Shown: in pieces, positions 42,950 to 54,590 of the stretch | How positions within the stretch are numbered: position 1 is the first letter of the stretch | Layout of the letters: each line of letters starts with the position of its first letter | Assembly: GCA_950097015.1 (NCBI GenBank) | Contig: CATNEN010000001.1 | Coordinates: 6,123,001 to 6,187,000, forward strand | Length of the DNA: 64,000 nt | From: Macrostomum hystrix | Lineage: Eukaryota > Platyhelminthes > Macrostomidae | Reading direction: 5' to 3' | Notes under the pieces: generated by a model | What the model saw: the letters and a program-made list of their open reading frames with translations, nothing else | Database searches by the model: none | Told to the model about the DNA's origin: nothing | Position numbers and translations under genes: made by a program

Positions 42950-45650
42950 ATCACCCTCGAGTAAAAGGTAGTGAAAGGGCGACCTTGCTTAGTAATTGTC
43001 TATCAACAATAGTTGGACTATTAGGGCCTATATAAGATGTAATGGAATGCACAATAATGGATAGCCCAACAAATCTAACAATCAAAGTATAGAAAAATGT
43101 AAATCTTCTCCGAAAGTGAAACTCAACTACCACTTTACAAAGAAACTAACAGTATATTTTGCCTTTAAACTGCTAGTACCTGAAAGTACAAATGCAACTA
43201 CTTTTGAGAGGATACGTACAATTACAATAAGGTAACACTATAATTTTGCCAACATTATACTATGGTTATTCCCAGAAATATTTCTATTGTTAAAAAATTG
43301 ACTACATACTGTGCACCGTGTCCAATAAATATTTTTCGCGTTAGGTCATTTCAACAATTCACAACCAGAGTCAGGAAGTTCATGCTTATTTTTAGCTTTA
43401 TTAACTGCATGAGCAATTTATTTTAATTGTCTAGTTTTTGGTAAATTCACTTAGGACTTTGATTTATTTTGATCAAGGTGTGTGTCGTTTTCTTTCGCAC
43501 CATCAAAATATCAATATCTATAGCCAATCTTCAGTGCATGTTTTTGCTGCAGAGCTTAAATGATGGACTCCACTTACTTATCGGGCTCCAAATACGCATG
43601 TAGGTCCTACGTTCTTACAATTTTGCAAAAATTAAACGAGGTTTCATTTTTATCATAGATATAACATGCACTGAGGCAAAATAAGCAAAAAAAGTAAAGC
43701 TCAAAGTCTCCCTTTGCCCCCCGCCGCCCTGGAGCTGATTAAACGTCCATCAGCAGGACATCTAGCAGCGGTTGTCGGCAGCTCTCAGCGCTGCTGATGT
43801 GCCCATGCAGCGAGGGCCAGCCTCTTGTCGGGGTGCTGCTCGCTGGGTGGCCATCGACGACCCTCGGTTTGTCATGGTGACGGCAGATGCGGCTTCACCA
43901 GATGTGTAAATTGATACAGGATGCAGGTGACAATGCAATTGATCCTCGTTTTATTATGGAGGCCATTGTACGAGCCAGAATGTATTAGTATTAATTGTAA
44001 GCTGAAATTCCCGAGCATCACGCCTTATTTGTATCTATTGTTTTGTAGATAAATGTAAATAATTAACCCTAAACCCAAACTGAAACAGTGCCTTGACTTG
44101 CAAATTTAACGTTTCAATTGTAAAATACTCAAATTTTTAGTTGCCTTTCAATCGTAAATCTCACTTGCTTAATTGTTTAGTTTTAAGAGAATAATATTTT
44201 AAAATGTGAAAAAAACTGGGTGCGTTGTTTGTGTTCCTAGAGTTTAATTGACGGCTGAACACATATAGGGTGGACCCTAAAAGGGCCGTTTTATTACATG
44301 GTACCGTTGTAACACTACGCCTATATGCATGCATCTTTTAGTAGCAGAAAATAAACATGAATCATTTTAAATGGTTTATCACAATTATTTATATTTATTT
44401 TAGCTAAATTAAACTAAAGTACGTATCTTTTTGCTCGCTGTATTGTAAAACGTACAGTTGGACTTTGTATTGTCGAAAGACTTCGACATTTGTTTCAAAC
44501 TTACGCAGCTCTGAATCGCTTCCAGCTGGGAAAATAGTACTTTTTCCTCTGCATAATTATTCGATGAAAGCCATTATGAAGACCAATGAGGAATGAGTTC
44601 TAATATATCTAAACGATATTGCGTAAACCAACAGAAGAACAATAAGTAGAAAATAGATAAGAGTATATTTAATTGCCTAGAAATGGCAATTAAAATTGCC
44701 GGAGGGTCTGGAGACTTGGTTTAAAGGTGATGCACACAAAAAGACATGCGATCTGCACATGAATGAATGCTGCAATGTTCATGGCCTCCATAAGAAATAT
44801 TTTTGGTTTATCGATTAAAATAGTTTAGCAAAATGGCCTCGACTTAATTAAACCTGCTAATTACTCGAGTGTCCGTATTGAAGTGAACATTAGAGCACTG
44901 CAGTGTCCTACGAAAAAGCACCAATTAGCACCTGCACTCATGATTGGGGAACGTTGCGGTGTACAAAGCTAATCAATTATTTTTGAGACGAAACTTTTTT
45001 ATTCGTTTTTCAGCATCGTAGCACTACTCCTTGGCATCTGACACTCTGAACGATCTGTACCAAAAAATATTCAATAGATCAACCTGTTAATATTTAGGAT
45101 CTGTACGAGTTAATCTTCATGATTTGTACATGCAGTTAATCTTCAGGCTTTGTACCTGTTAATATTCAGGATTTGTACTTGCTATTCTAAAAATCTGTAC
45201 GTGTTAATCCTTCTAATCTGCACATTTAATCTTTAGGATTTGTACATGGTATTCATTAGGACATGTACGTGTTAATCTCTAGGATCTGTACGTGTTAACC
45301 TTTAGAATCTGTACATGTTAACTTCGGTATCTGTACATCTGAATCTTTAGGACCTACGAGTTAATCTTTTCCAAGGACCTGTACTTGTGAATGCTTTATC
45401 TTAATTCCAGTTGCTAGTATTAAAATCGATATATGGTGTGTCACATGTACGTATGTCATTGTTAAATATACATGTATAATATGAACCCTTAAATATTTCA
45501 TATATAATTTGCATCCTACTACCGAAATTTTTGCAAAATTGATACTGATTAGGTTCCGCTGCCGAGTCCTTTTTTGGGAATTTGATCAATGAACAGTTTT
45601 AAGTATAAAAAATTCTTTACTTCATGCGACATAAAAACCATGTTAAAAAA
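42950..45650. other. Intergenic; one GC-rich island, one degenerate repeat
   Basis: AT-rich apart from a GC-rich block at about 43725-43920, which stays open on the minus strand for some 55 codons but which I cannot identify. From about 45060 to 45390 a degenerate repeat (GGATCTGTACGTGTTAATCT at 22-30 base spacing) is visible. UBE2G2 and the T-box gene diverge across this interval. Confidence 0.5.
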
Positions 45651-45849
45651 CCAATGTGACGTAATGCAGCTCTGGATTGGTGAGTGCCTGCCAACCAATG
45701 GCAGAGAGAGGAAAGGACGAAATAAAGGAATGATCTGTTTGGGGTAGCGGGCGGAATGTACATTCCTGCGGTGGCGACCCCACCCCTATTCTACTCTCTG
45801 ATTTAGATAAAGAAAATGGTGCACACTTGTTTAAGAGGTGCTATATAAA
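45651..45849 (+). promoter_or_regulatory. Probable T-box gene promoter
   Basis: CTATATAAAT at 45841-45850 is a good TATA box 112 bases before the ATG. Upstream are CCAAT boxes (45651, inverted at 45676, 45695), a CRE-like TGACGTAA (45657-45664), one GGAATG (45728) and a perfect palindrome GGAATGTACATTCC (45754-45767). GGAATG is the core bound by TEAD factors. Function is inferred from motifs and position only. Confidence 0.45.
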
Positions 45850-45960
45850 TTTCTCAATATTTTAAGATAAACTAGGTGTCTAATCATAAATCAACCGCCA
45901 AACACTGTCTGTACTGCTGCTGCAGTTAAAAGGGAAAATATCAAAGGCACCAACTGAACA

Positions 45961-48900
45961 ATGGAACAATTGGTTTCAAAACCAGTTAATTATTTCAATG
46001 CCTCGGATAATGATGGAATCGATCTATCGCAGTCGCAGGCGCAGGTAGTTGTTGCAAAAACATCAAAAACGCCGCCTAATTTGACGGAGCATCGTCTGGT
46101 GACTGAGGCACCATCTGGAGAGGAGGTAGGAGAATTTTTTCTACAGTTTCCTAGAGTTTTAAGGGCCAAGCTGACTTACCTGTACATTCTGTAGGCTAAG
46201 CTGACTTACCTTAATTAAACCTTAATACATATTGAGTGTTGTAATTTCACCTGATAATTTATTTACTACGAGTGATCCGAATATCCAATCCGCTTTAACA
46301 GGTGCACGTATCCCTTAGCAACGCGTCCACCTGGCGCAAGTTCAGTCGTCAGAACACGGAGATGATTGTCACGAAGGTTGGCAGGCGAATGTTTCCCAGT
46401 CTCAGTCTGGACATTCGTGGCTTGAATCCGGCGAAGACATACGAGGTGTACGTCACGCTGATGCTAGCTGACCGGCACACGCTGAAGTACCAGCGAGGAG
46501 TTTGGCTGGCCAATGGTCAGGCCGAGATTTATCCACCGGCTGGATGTACAGGTGAGAGAAAGATCATGTAGTTTAAGTTTTAACTGATAGTTTAGTTTTT
46601 ACCTGTTAGGTAAATTTTCACATCGAAGTCAAGTTTTACCAATTAATTAACGTTTCACTTTTTAGTAAAGCTTGTATTAATTTGGATTGTTACTTAGGAA
46701 TAGTTAGATATAAGGTTTGCGTGGTTTGTGATGGTAGTTAATGATTAGTTAGTTTTAGTTAACCAGTTAGTTAAGGACTCTGTGAGAATTCCTTTCCGAT
46801 TGAGAAAGATACCTAATAGACAAGGACGATACCTGTTAGACAAGGACGATACCTATTAGACAAGGACGATACCTGTTAGACAAGGACGATACCTATTAGA
46901 CAAGGACGATACCTGTTAGACAAGAAAGATACCTGTTAGACAAGGACGATAACTGTTAGACAAGGACGATACCTGTTAGACAAAGAGCATTCCTGTTAGA
47001 CAAAGAGCATTCCTGTTAGACAAGGACGATACCAGTTAGACAAGGACGATGCCTGTTAGACAAGGACGATACCTGTTAGACAAAGAGCATACCTGTTAGA
47101 CAAGGACGATGCCTGTTAGACAAGGACGATACCTGTTAGACAAAGAGCATACCTGTTAGACAAGGACGATACCTGTTTGACAAGGACGATAACTGTTAGA
47201 CAAAGAGGATATCAGTTGCACAAGGACGGTAACTGTTAGACAAGGACTATACCTGTTAGACAAACACGATACCTGTTAGACAAAGACGATACCTGTTAGA
47301 CAAGGACGATAACTGTTAGACAAAGAGGATTACCTGTTAGACAAGGTAATGTCTATGCCTTGGGGGTTAGCCCCCAAGTGGTGCGCACGGCAACTTGATG
47401 CAGCTGTCTAACCTTGATGCAGCTGTTAGACACCTTGATGCAGCTGTTAGATATAAAGAATTATATCTTTCGCACAGGACGATACCTTTTAGTCATGTGC
47501 GATAACTATTAGACAAGGATGGTACTTGTTTTAGAAAAAATGTATTTTGTTAACGACAGTTTCCTTAGAAAAAGAAAAAGTTTGTTAGACATTGTGGTGT
47601 TGTTTGTCTAGACAGATACACTTAAAAGTTTTTGTTACCAGTTAAACTGGAGCACTGTCGTTTCTTAATGGTTTTCATATCTCCTTGCGGCGCACTCTTG
47701 CTTTGAAGATCAAGGATTCTTGATAACTGATTATATTTCCATCTGTAAACTATTCCAGCCGGCCTGACCTACGTTCACCCGGATTCACCTGCACCTGGGA
47801 AACACTGGCTACGTCAGGAGGTATCCTTCATGCGACTGAAGCTCACCAACAAGCTAGACTGCTTCGCCAATGAGCCATCTCGCAATGGCAGCATGATATT
47901 TGCCTATAGTATGCACAAGTACTTACCTGTTGTGCATATCCGCGAGCTGACTGAGAAAAAAGGTAACAAACAGTTGGACATTGTTACCTAATTAAATCGG
48001 GCACAGTGACAAGCGTAGGGCACCCTGTGTAGTAAATACTACAGTACATGGACCGCTTTCAAAGTAATTCTATGTGCCATACCCTGAAATTTCATGAGCA
48101 ACTGTAAACGATTAAAGATTGAAGACTAACCTTAGCCTCTTAAATGGCATTTGCAGGCACAGGATTCTACACAGCAACTACATTTCCTGGCACCGAGTTC
48201 ATCACAGTGACAGCCTATCAGAATCCCGAGCTCACGGACCTGAAGATACAGTTTAATCCCTACGCTAAAGGGATTCGCAACCAGGGCGATCGGTTAGCAC
48301 CTGTACTGATTGACAGCTTCCAGCCAACTGTGCAAGCACTGCAGCAGCAGCAGCAGCAGCAGCAGCAACCGAACCAGAGTCAGAAGCAGGTGAAACCGGA
48401 GCGTCAAACGAAGCTTCAGCGCGGTTCTCAGCTACCTATCAAGTAAATTGGTAGCTTCTGTGGGCACTCGGGTATTTTTTAGTGATAGTCGACCCGAAGC
48501 TAGCGAGACACACGGATACCGTACACAGGCTCCACACATAGGTTTATAATTCTGGCCTGATTTTGTCATCGTCAGGCAGTGTACACTTCCACTGTTCCTT
48601 GGAGTCTGGCCTCCAAGCACTCTTGAAGTGACTGCTCAAAATGAATGTGGCCTCGCCGCGGAATCGAGCTCATTGACCTTTTTTCAAGAGGCAAACGTGT
48701 TAAACCGCTCTGCCACTTAACTGTTTTTGATTAGAGCGTTATTGTCTAAGACCTATATTAGCTTTTCATAAGTCCGGTGGATTAATTAGTATCGTGTCGT
48801 ACTTCGCAATCTCCTTCCCAGACCTCCGTCACCGGTGCAGTTTGGCTGCTACTCGAACCAACGTGACACATCCTACGGACGCTGGTCCACTGACCAGAAC

Positions 48901-49404
48901 CCAGTCGACAGCGCAGCATCAGCCGCATTATCGCATCGATATCAGCCCTACAATCTCACCGCCTGCCATACTCCAGCCAATGCCAACATCTCTGCGGTTG
49001 AGTCCTCTGAGTCACCGGCTCCTTCGCTGCCACAGTTTCCACCAGCTGCTACGGACAGTCACAGCTTGCTATCCAACATTGAACTGTCTGCAACAAAAGA
49101 AGAGGCTTATCCGCCTGCTCAAATCTCGGCCTACAATCCCACCTACTATTGGTACCTGCCGCATAGCAACACGCCTAATCAGCAGCATTATTATCAGCAG
49201 TATCAGCAGGTCTATCAGCAATACTACCCTAGCTATTACTTTCCGCAACAGCAGCAGCAGCAGACAGTCGACATACCGCAGCTCAACCTGCAAGAACACG
49301 AGACGCCTCAAGCCACACCTCTGAGTGCTCCACTGTGCTCAAGCATGCTAATTAACGGAGTGGACTCCAGTCCCTCGGGTGTGAGCTTTGAGCACGCCGA
49401 TTGA
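45961..49404 (+). CDS. T-box transcription factor, divergent, complete
   Basis: Exons 45961-46125, 46302-46551, 47759-47962, 48157-48442 and 48822-49404 join in phase: 495 residues. The T-box runs from about residue 56 to 240: [108 protein letters not shown]. The DNA-contacting GRRMFP and TAYQN motifs are intact. About five extra residues interrupt the stretch after KLTNKLD. The mix of features ([10 protein letters not shown] like Brachyury, HPDSPAPG like Tbx6/Tbx1) prevents a firm subfamily call. The carboxy half has glutamine runs and a Tyr/Gln-rich tract ([15 protein letters not shown]), a likely activation region. It should act in the nucleus as a developmental regulator. Start chosen at the first ATG after a TATA box. 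Confidence 0.92.
46795..47345. repeat. Minisatellite, 20-bp unit (T-box intron 2)
   Basis: About 27 copies of ACCTGTTAGACAAGGACGAT with AAAGAGCAT and AACTG variants. At 47390-47455 follow three copies of a different unit (TTGATGCAGCTGTTAGACAC), the same one that forms the array at 50.3-50.8 kb. Confidence 0.95.
48470..48735 (-). repeat. tRNA-derived SINE, copy 5
   Basis: Minus-strand copy: GAGCTCGATTCCGCGGCGAG, then a diverged body with GTGTACACTGCCTGACGATG. The 3' end is truncated. It lies in T-box intron 4. Confidence 0.8.
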
Positions 49405-50264
49405 GAAGGAATGTACGACGGTGACTATTTTTTTTATCAAGGTCTGTTTTATTGGGATATTTTTTATATCTTTGTTGAGCCATTTTTTATTGAGTAGCAA
49501 TGAGCACAGTTGAACTCATTCGGGTTGTTGTGTCTGCTCAGCAGAGAAAACTAGAGGCACTGTTTTAATCAGAGATACTTTCCTTAGTTATATATCTTTT
49601 ATCATTTGTTAAACTTCGTGTGCCATGATAATATAATATATATGCTGCTTTGTTAGTTTTATATTTTTCGAGGCATACTATTTTGTGTACTTAATATCAT
49701 TTTATGCACATCGTGTGATTGATTGCCACCCCAATCGGGTTGTCACAAACATCAAGGTTAAAAATGGATTTTGTATTTTTCTCGCGGATAATAATATTCT
49801 TTTACATTTTTTTATAAAATGATGCAATGCGAAGTTGCTGAATTTGTTGAATTTGTTAAAGTCTTTGTCATCTACTTTGCATCGCTCTAGTTTTATATTG
49901 TTATTGTGCTAACTTTGTTGAAAAAGCAAAAAGCAGCCCATATTCGTTCACTTCTACTCACAGTAGCTTAATGATCGCTCGCTGGATTGTCCGAAACGAA
50001 ATAAAACGAATTTTGGGCACTTGCTAAAAATCTTCGCCTAACATTTAGTAAAACTCATTTGAAAGAAGATTGTCATTAAATTTTTTTTAATTACACATAC
50101 TTACCTTTCAGGTGAATTGAGCAACAGAAAAACTTCTTCTGAAAGTAGCAAATCTAGAAAATTGCTATAAAATATTTGAATGCAGAAAACTTCGCTTTAA
50201 AAATTGGTGATTTAACCAAGTTTGATTAACTCATGTTGTTCATTTTATTATGCATTCTATTCTA
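49405..50264. other. T-box gene 3' flank
   Basis: AT-rich and non-coding. No clear single poly(A) signal stands out. Confidence 0.4.
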
Positions 50265-50830
50265 TGTTAGACACCTTGATGCAGCTGTTAGACACTTTGA
50301 TGCAGCTGTTAGACACCTTGATGCAGCTGTTAGACACCTTGATGCAGCTGTTAGACACTTTGATGCAGCTGTTAGGCAGTTTAATGCAGCTGTCAGACAC
50401 CTTAATGCAGCTGTCAGACACTTTGATCCAGCTGTTAGGCAGTTTGATGCAGCTGTTAGACACCTTGATGCAGCTGTCAGACACTTTGATCCAGCTGTTA
50501 GGCAGTTTGATGCAGCTGTTAGACACCTTGATGCAGCTGTTAGACACCTTGATGCAGCTGTTAGGCAGTTTGATGCAGCTGTCAGACACTTTGATGCAGC
50601 TGTTAGACACCTTGATGCAGCTGTTAGGCAGTTTGATGCAGCTGTTAGACAGTTTGATGCAGCTGTTAGACACATTGATGCAGCTGTTAGGCAGTTTGAT
50701 GCAGCTGTCAGACACTTTGATGCAGCTGTTAGACACCTTGATGCAGCTGTTAGACAGTTTGATGCAGCTGTTAGACACCTTGATGCAGCTGTTAGACAGT
50801 TTGATGCAGCTGTTAGGCAGCTTGTTAGAC
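50265..50830. repeat. Minisatellite, 21-bp unit
   Basis: About 27 copies of TTGATGCAGCTGTTAGACAC plus one base, with TTAGGCAG and GTCAGACAC variants. All four of the longest open frames here are repeat artefacts. It shares its unit with three copies in T-box intron 2. Confidence 0.95.
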
Positions 50831-50889
50831 AAATAATAAGTTTTAGATCTAACACAATTTTGTTCACTGAATGCAAATTCGAATGAATT

Positions 50890-51709
50890 CGTTTTAATAA
50901 TTAATGCATCGTGTTTTTTCAGTTTGACGTTAATTAGGACGCAATATTCATTGGTAGTTGTATGTGCTTATTTAATTCTACAGTTTGTTGACACACAAGC
51001 AACTGTATACGATATTAAATCACTATTATAAAACTCATTCCACTACAACGATTTTGTGTTTACTGTCATGTGACATAGTTCAATTTTGTTTATTTGATAC
51101 AAGATACTTCTTATTCTGCGAGTCAGGTCCGATTTCATGTAAAAGTGAAAAAGTACTTTTTATGTAAAAAATTAAGTTTCAAATTTATGAAGAACGACTT
51201 TACAGTTTTTTAATAGGGAAGGTTGGTCTTAGTGTTGTTGATAGTATGTGTTACTTAGCGTTGCTTTGTGTTGCCTAGCAACCACTTATAGATCGGACTG
51301 TGCCTAGGTCATGTCAGGTGCATGTATTAGCCTCTGCATTGAAATTAATTAATACGAGGCTCCTTTGCTCAGGGCCCGACAAATCGCAGGAGAAGTCACA
51401 GAAAGAGTTCAATTTCGCCAAATAGAATAGTGAGTTGCAGACTACAAAATTAACTGCCGACACTTGCGTTTCGCTAACTGAAGCTCTCCAGTAGCTATTA
51501 GCTTTGAGGTGGTGTGTGTGCGTGTGTGCGTGTGTGTGATTGTGCGAACACTATAGCTAACAAACAACTGCATGGTCAGTGAGATTTGAATACAATTTTC
51601 TTATAAAAGCCCGACTACAAGCAAAGTGCGGCCAAGTGGCTACTAGGGTTTTGGAGTACCTTTAATCCTACTTTACCTTAACTCTCTAATAGTTAATCTC
51701 TGACTATTA
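50890..51709. other. Intergenic, AT-rich
   Basis: A (GT)n stretch lies at 51512-51539. No gene seen before the ATG at 51710. Confidence 0.45.
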
Positions 51710-54043
51710 ATGATCAGATTCAGAACGGATTATCGCCTTGACGCTGGATCTGAAGGTCTGGATGTAATCAACGAAAATTCGTCATGTGTGACAAGTAAGT
51801 CAAGTATCTGGGACTTAGGAGTCGGATGAAAAACTACGTTTCTTAGAAAAGTGAAACAGGGGGCTGTTTATTCTCGATTTTTTTCTGCGCAAATTTATTG
51901 ACGGTGTTTTGTTGGTGGTGGATCTAAGGCTCATCTTTTGGTTTTTATTAATTAATTATTATATTAATGAAGCAATATGGATTCGTATTGAGGTTTATGT
52001 CCTTGTCACCATGGTTTTTCACGATTAAGAATCGAGTTAAATATCTTGACGATGCTGACATCGGACGGCTTTGAATGTTGTTCATCGGAAAATTTCGAAC
52101 CATACGTTGGACTTTCACAAAGATCGGTCATTCGGTCTGGGAGCTATCTTGAAGTTGGCAGTGGGTATTTGAAATCCCCGGTGCTCTTTCCCCTGTTTAG
52201 CTCCTGAAACAACAAAACCACTTGGAAACTAGCTTTTTTCTCCATTCTCTGATCGGTGATCGTGTATTTTTATTAATTTATAAACGTATTACATTTTTCG
52301 GCAAAAACCTGTCTCCGAAACGTTTTCTGTGGTCCTAGGAGTCGCAGCTTTTGCCTGGTACTTCCAAAGTCTGTGGACAGCTAGCTGTTCAGTCCATGGA
52401 CAGGGGAGGTCGGCTGGCACACGCACATGGGCACACGTTTTTCATATTGAGCTGAGATCGTACCACCCGAACTGTCGTTCAATAGGCTAATAAAAATATG
52501 ATTCGAAATAAGATGACATTTGGTACTTTTCATAACATAGATAGATCACTGTCTTCGCGTTTGCACCTGTCATAGCTCAAGCATGCACATATTCTCATTA
52601 TATTAATCCGTGTTCGTCCTTTTTCATCAAGAAAACAGCACTAGTCACGGTTAACCAGAGACAGTGGGCGGAGCAGGCATTGTGAAATGAGCTCAGAACT
52701 AGGAGAGACAATTCTTCCGCAGTGCATGCGCCTTATCGCGCTGATACTTCGTACTACCTGCCTTCTGCCTATGCCCAGAAACAAACTGGTGGGAGATTCG
52801 CAAACATTGTAGAGGAAGGGAGAGAAACAGGAAGAGGACGCAAGTAGTTTCTTGGTCTTATTGCTCGTTTCTTATCTGTTGCCATGGAAACCAAGCCAAA
52901 ACAGCAACGCGGGCACGCTGCTCGATATGAACTAATACCCTGAACGCACTCTCCCACTTATACAGGCTTAGAGGGAACAGCCGGGCATAGTTTGAAAAAA
53001 CATGTTTTTGCTGAAGCGCTGACCGCAAACAAAACTGCTATTCCTTGAGCATAGCACTCGAACCTGAACGCTTCAATCAATTGATCCCTAATCCCCAAGT
53101 TCCAGGTGGAAAGCTCGAGTCATGTAATAATGAAATTCGTTTCACATCCACAATGAGAAAGTGCGTTTCTGAGCAGGTGTGCTCAAGGGTCAGTAGAATG
53201 AGCTCAATTGCTGCCTCGCTGGCTGCGGGAAAATAATGATTATTATTACAGCTATAATTAATTCTCAACTTCAAATATAGTCGCATTTCGCTCTCTTCGT
53301 TCTCTTGTTCTTATATGTGCTCACGAGGGGTTTTACTATAGCAAATATGATTAAACTTTATAAGCACGCAGTGTCCTGCACGAGCATTAATATAGTTCCT
53401 TACCTGTGTGCGATCAAGCTTGGCTTATTCCAAGCTTGGTATCGATTTTTCTTTGAAATCTTGAGTCTAAATCTCAAAGATCTTTTCTCATGTCGGAAGC
53501 ATTTGCCATGTGACTTCTGCTCCTTAGACCGGCCGAAACACGAGGACACCCACCCCTAACTCAGTTGGTCTCAGCAAATGGCGAGAATCCCAAACTAACC
53601 CCCGCCTACCCTCTGAGACCACCTCAAACTGCTGCTTATACTGCTACTCAAACTCTGGAATCCCTATCTATCTATCCACTGGACTTGTCTAAGCTAAGCA
53701 GTCTCTTGAGACGGAGTCGAAATCGGAAGTCATCATCTAAAAAAGGTGGGCAAGAATCATACTTAATACCCAATGTATATAAATGTCGCGCCTAGGTAGA
53801 AACATAGGCTAGATGTTCCTTCCAAGCCAATTAGCCAGGTAAATTAGAAGATTGAACATTTGCATCAGTTACTCGTAGGAATGAAGAAGTGCAAGTTGAA
53901 AAAAGCTTATCCCATATAAGTAAAAACACTGAACAGAATTGATTGCTAAATTTCTTTCCCAAACCGTAGCACCGCATCCGCCAAAGCTCAGTTCTCGGTC
54001 GCCCTGTCGGCATAGCCAACGGAATTACCAACGCAGACAACAA

Positions 54044-54083
<40 letters not shown>

Positions 54084-54558
54084 GCCAACAAAGGCAGGGT
54101 TCCTGTCGCACTATTTGGCCATTCGGTTCACCAATAGAGGATCAAGTAGCGGAAGAATTCGATGAAGAGTCCAATTTAACAGAAGAAGACGCGGTCGAAG
54201 AACTCATCAGTAACAATAACAGTGCAGGCAACAATGTTCTCCTGCCAAGACCGCCTCCTTGCATCAGGCGCACTCGCAGCTTGATGATGGAACAACAGCA
54301 TCTTTCGCAGCCTCCGTCGCCTCAGTCGCTGAGACCGTCGACAACCTCGCCGACGCCTCCGCAGTTAAGATTGAAACGTAGCGGCAGCGGTGGCAGCGGC
54401 TCAGCCGTCCGAGGTCTCACAGTGGGTATCGCCACTCTGCCAGTGGGACGGGCCGTGAGCAGCGATAATTTGGTGGGATTCGCGGCTAACGCAGATCTGA
54501 GCAGTCTGGCTTCGCTGGTGCAGCGAAAACGTCAGCAGCCGCAGCCGCAGTCGCAGCC

Positions 54559-54590
<32 letters not shown>

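Noticed and set aside
53305-53559. 84-codon plus-strand open frame before exon 2 of the Gln/Ser-rich gene
   Set aside because: It is in a different frame from the exon that follows, lacks clear splice sites and has no recognisable motif.
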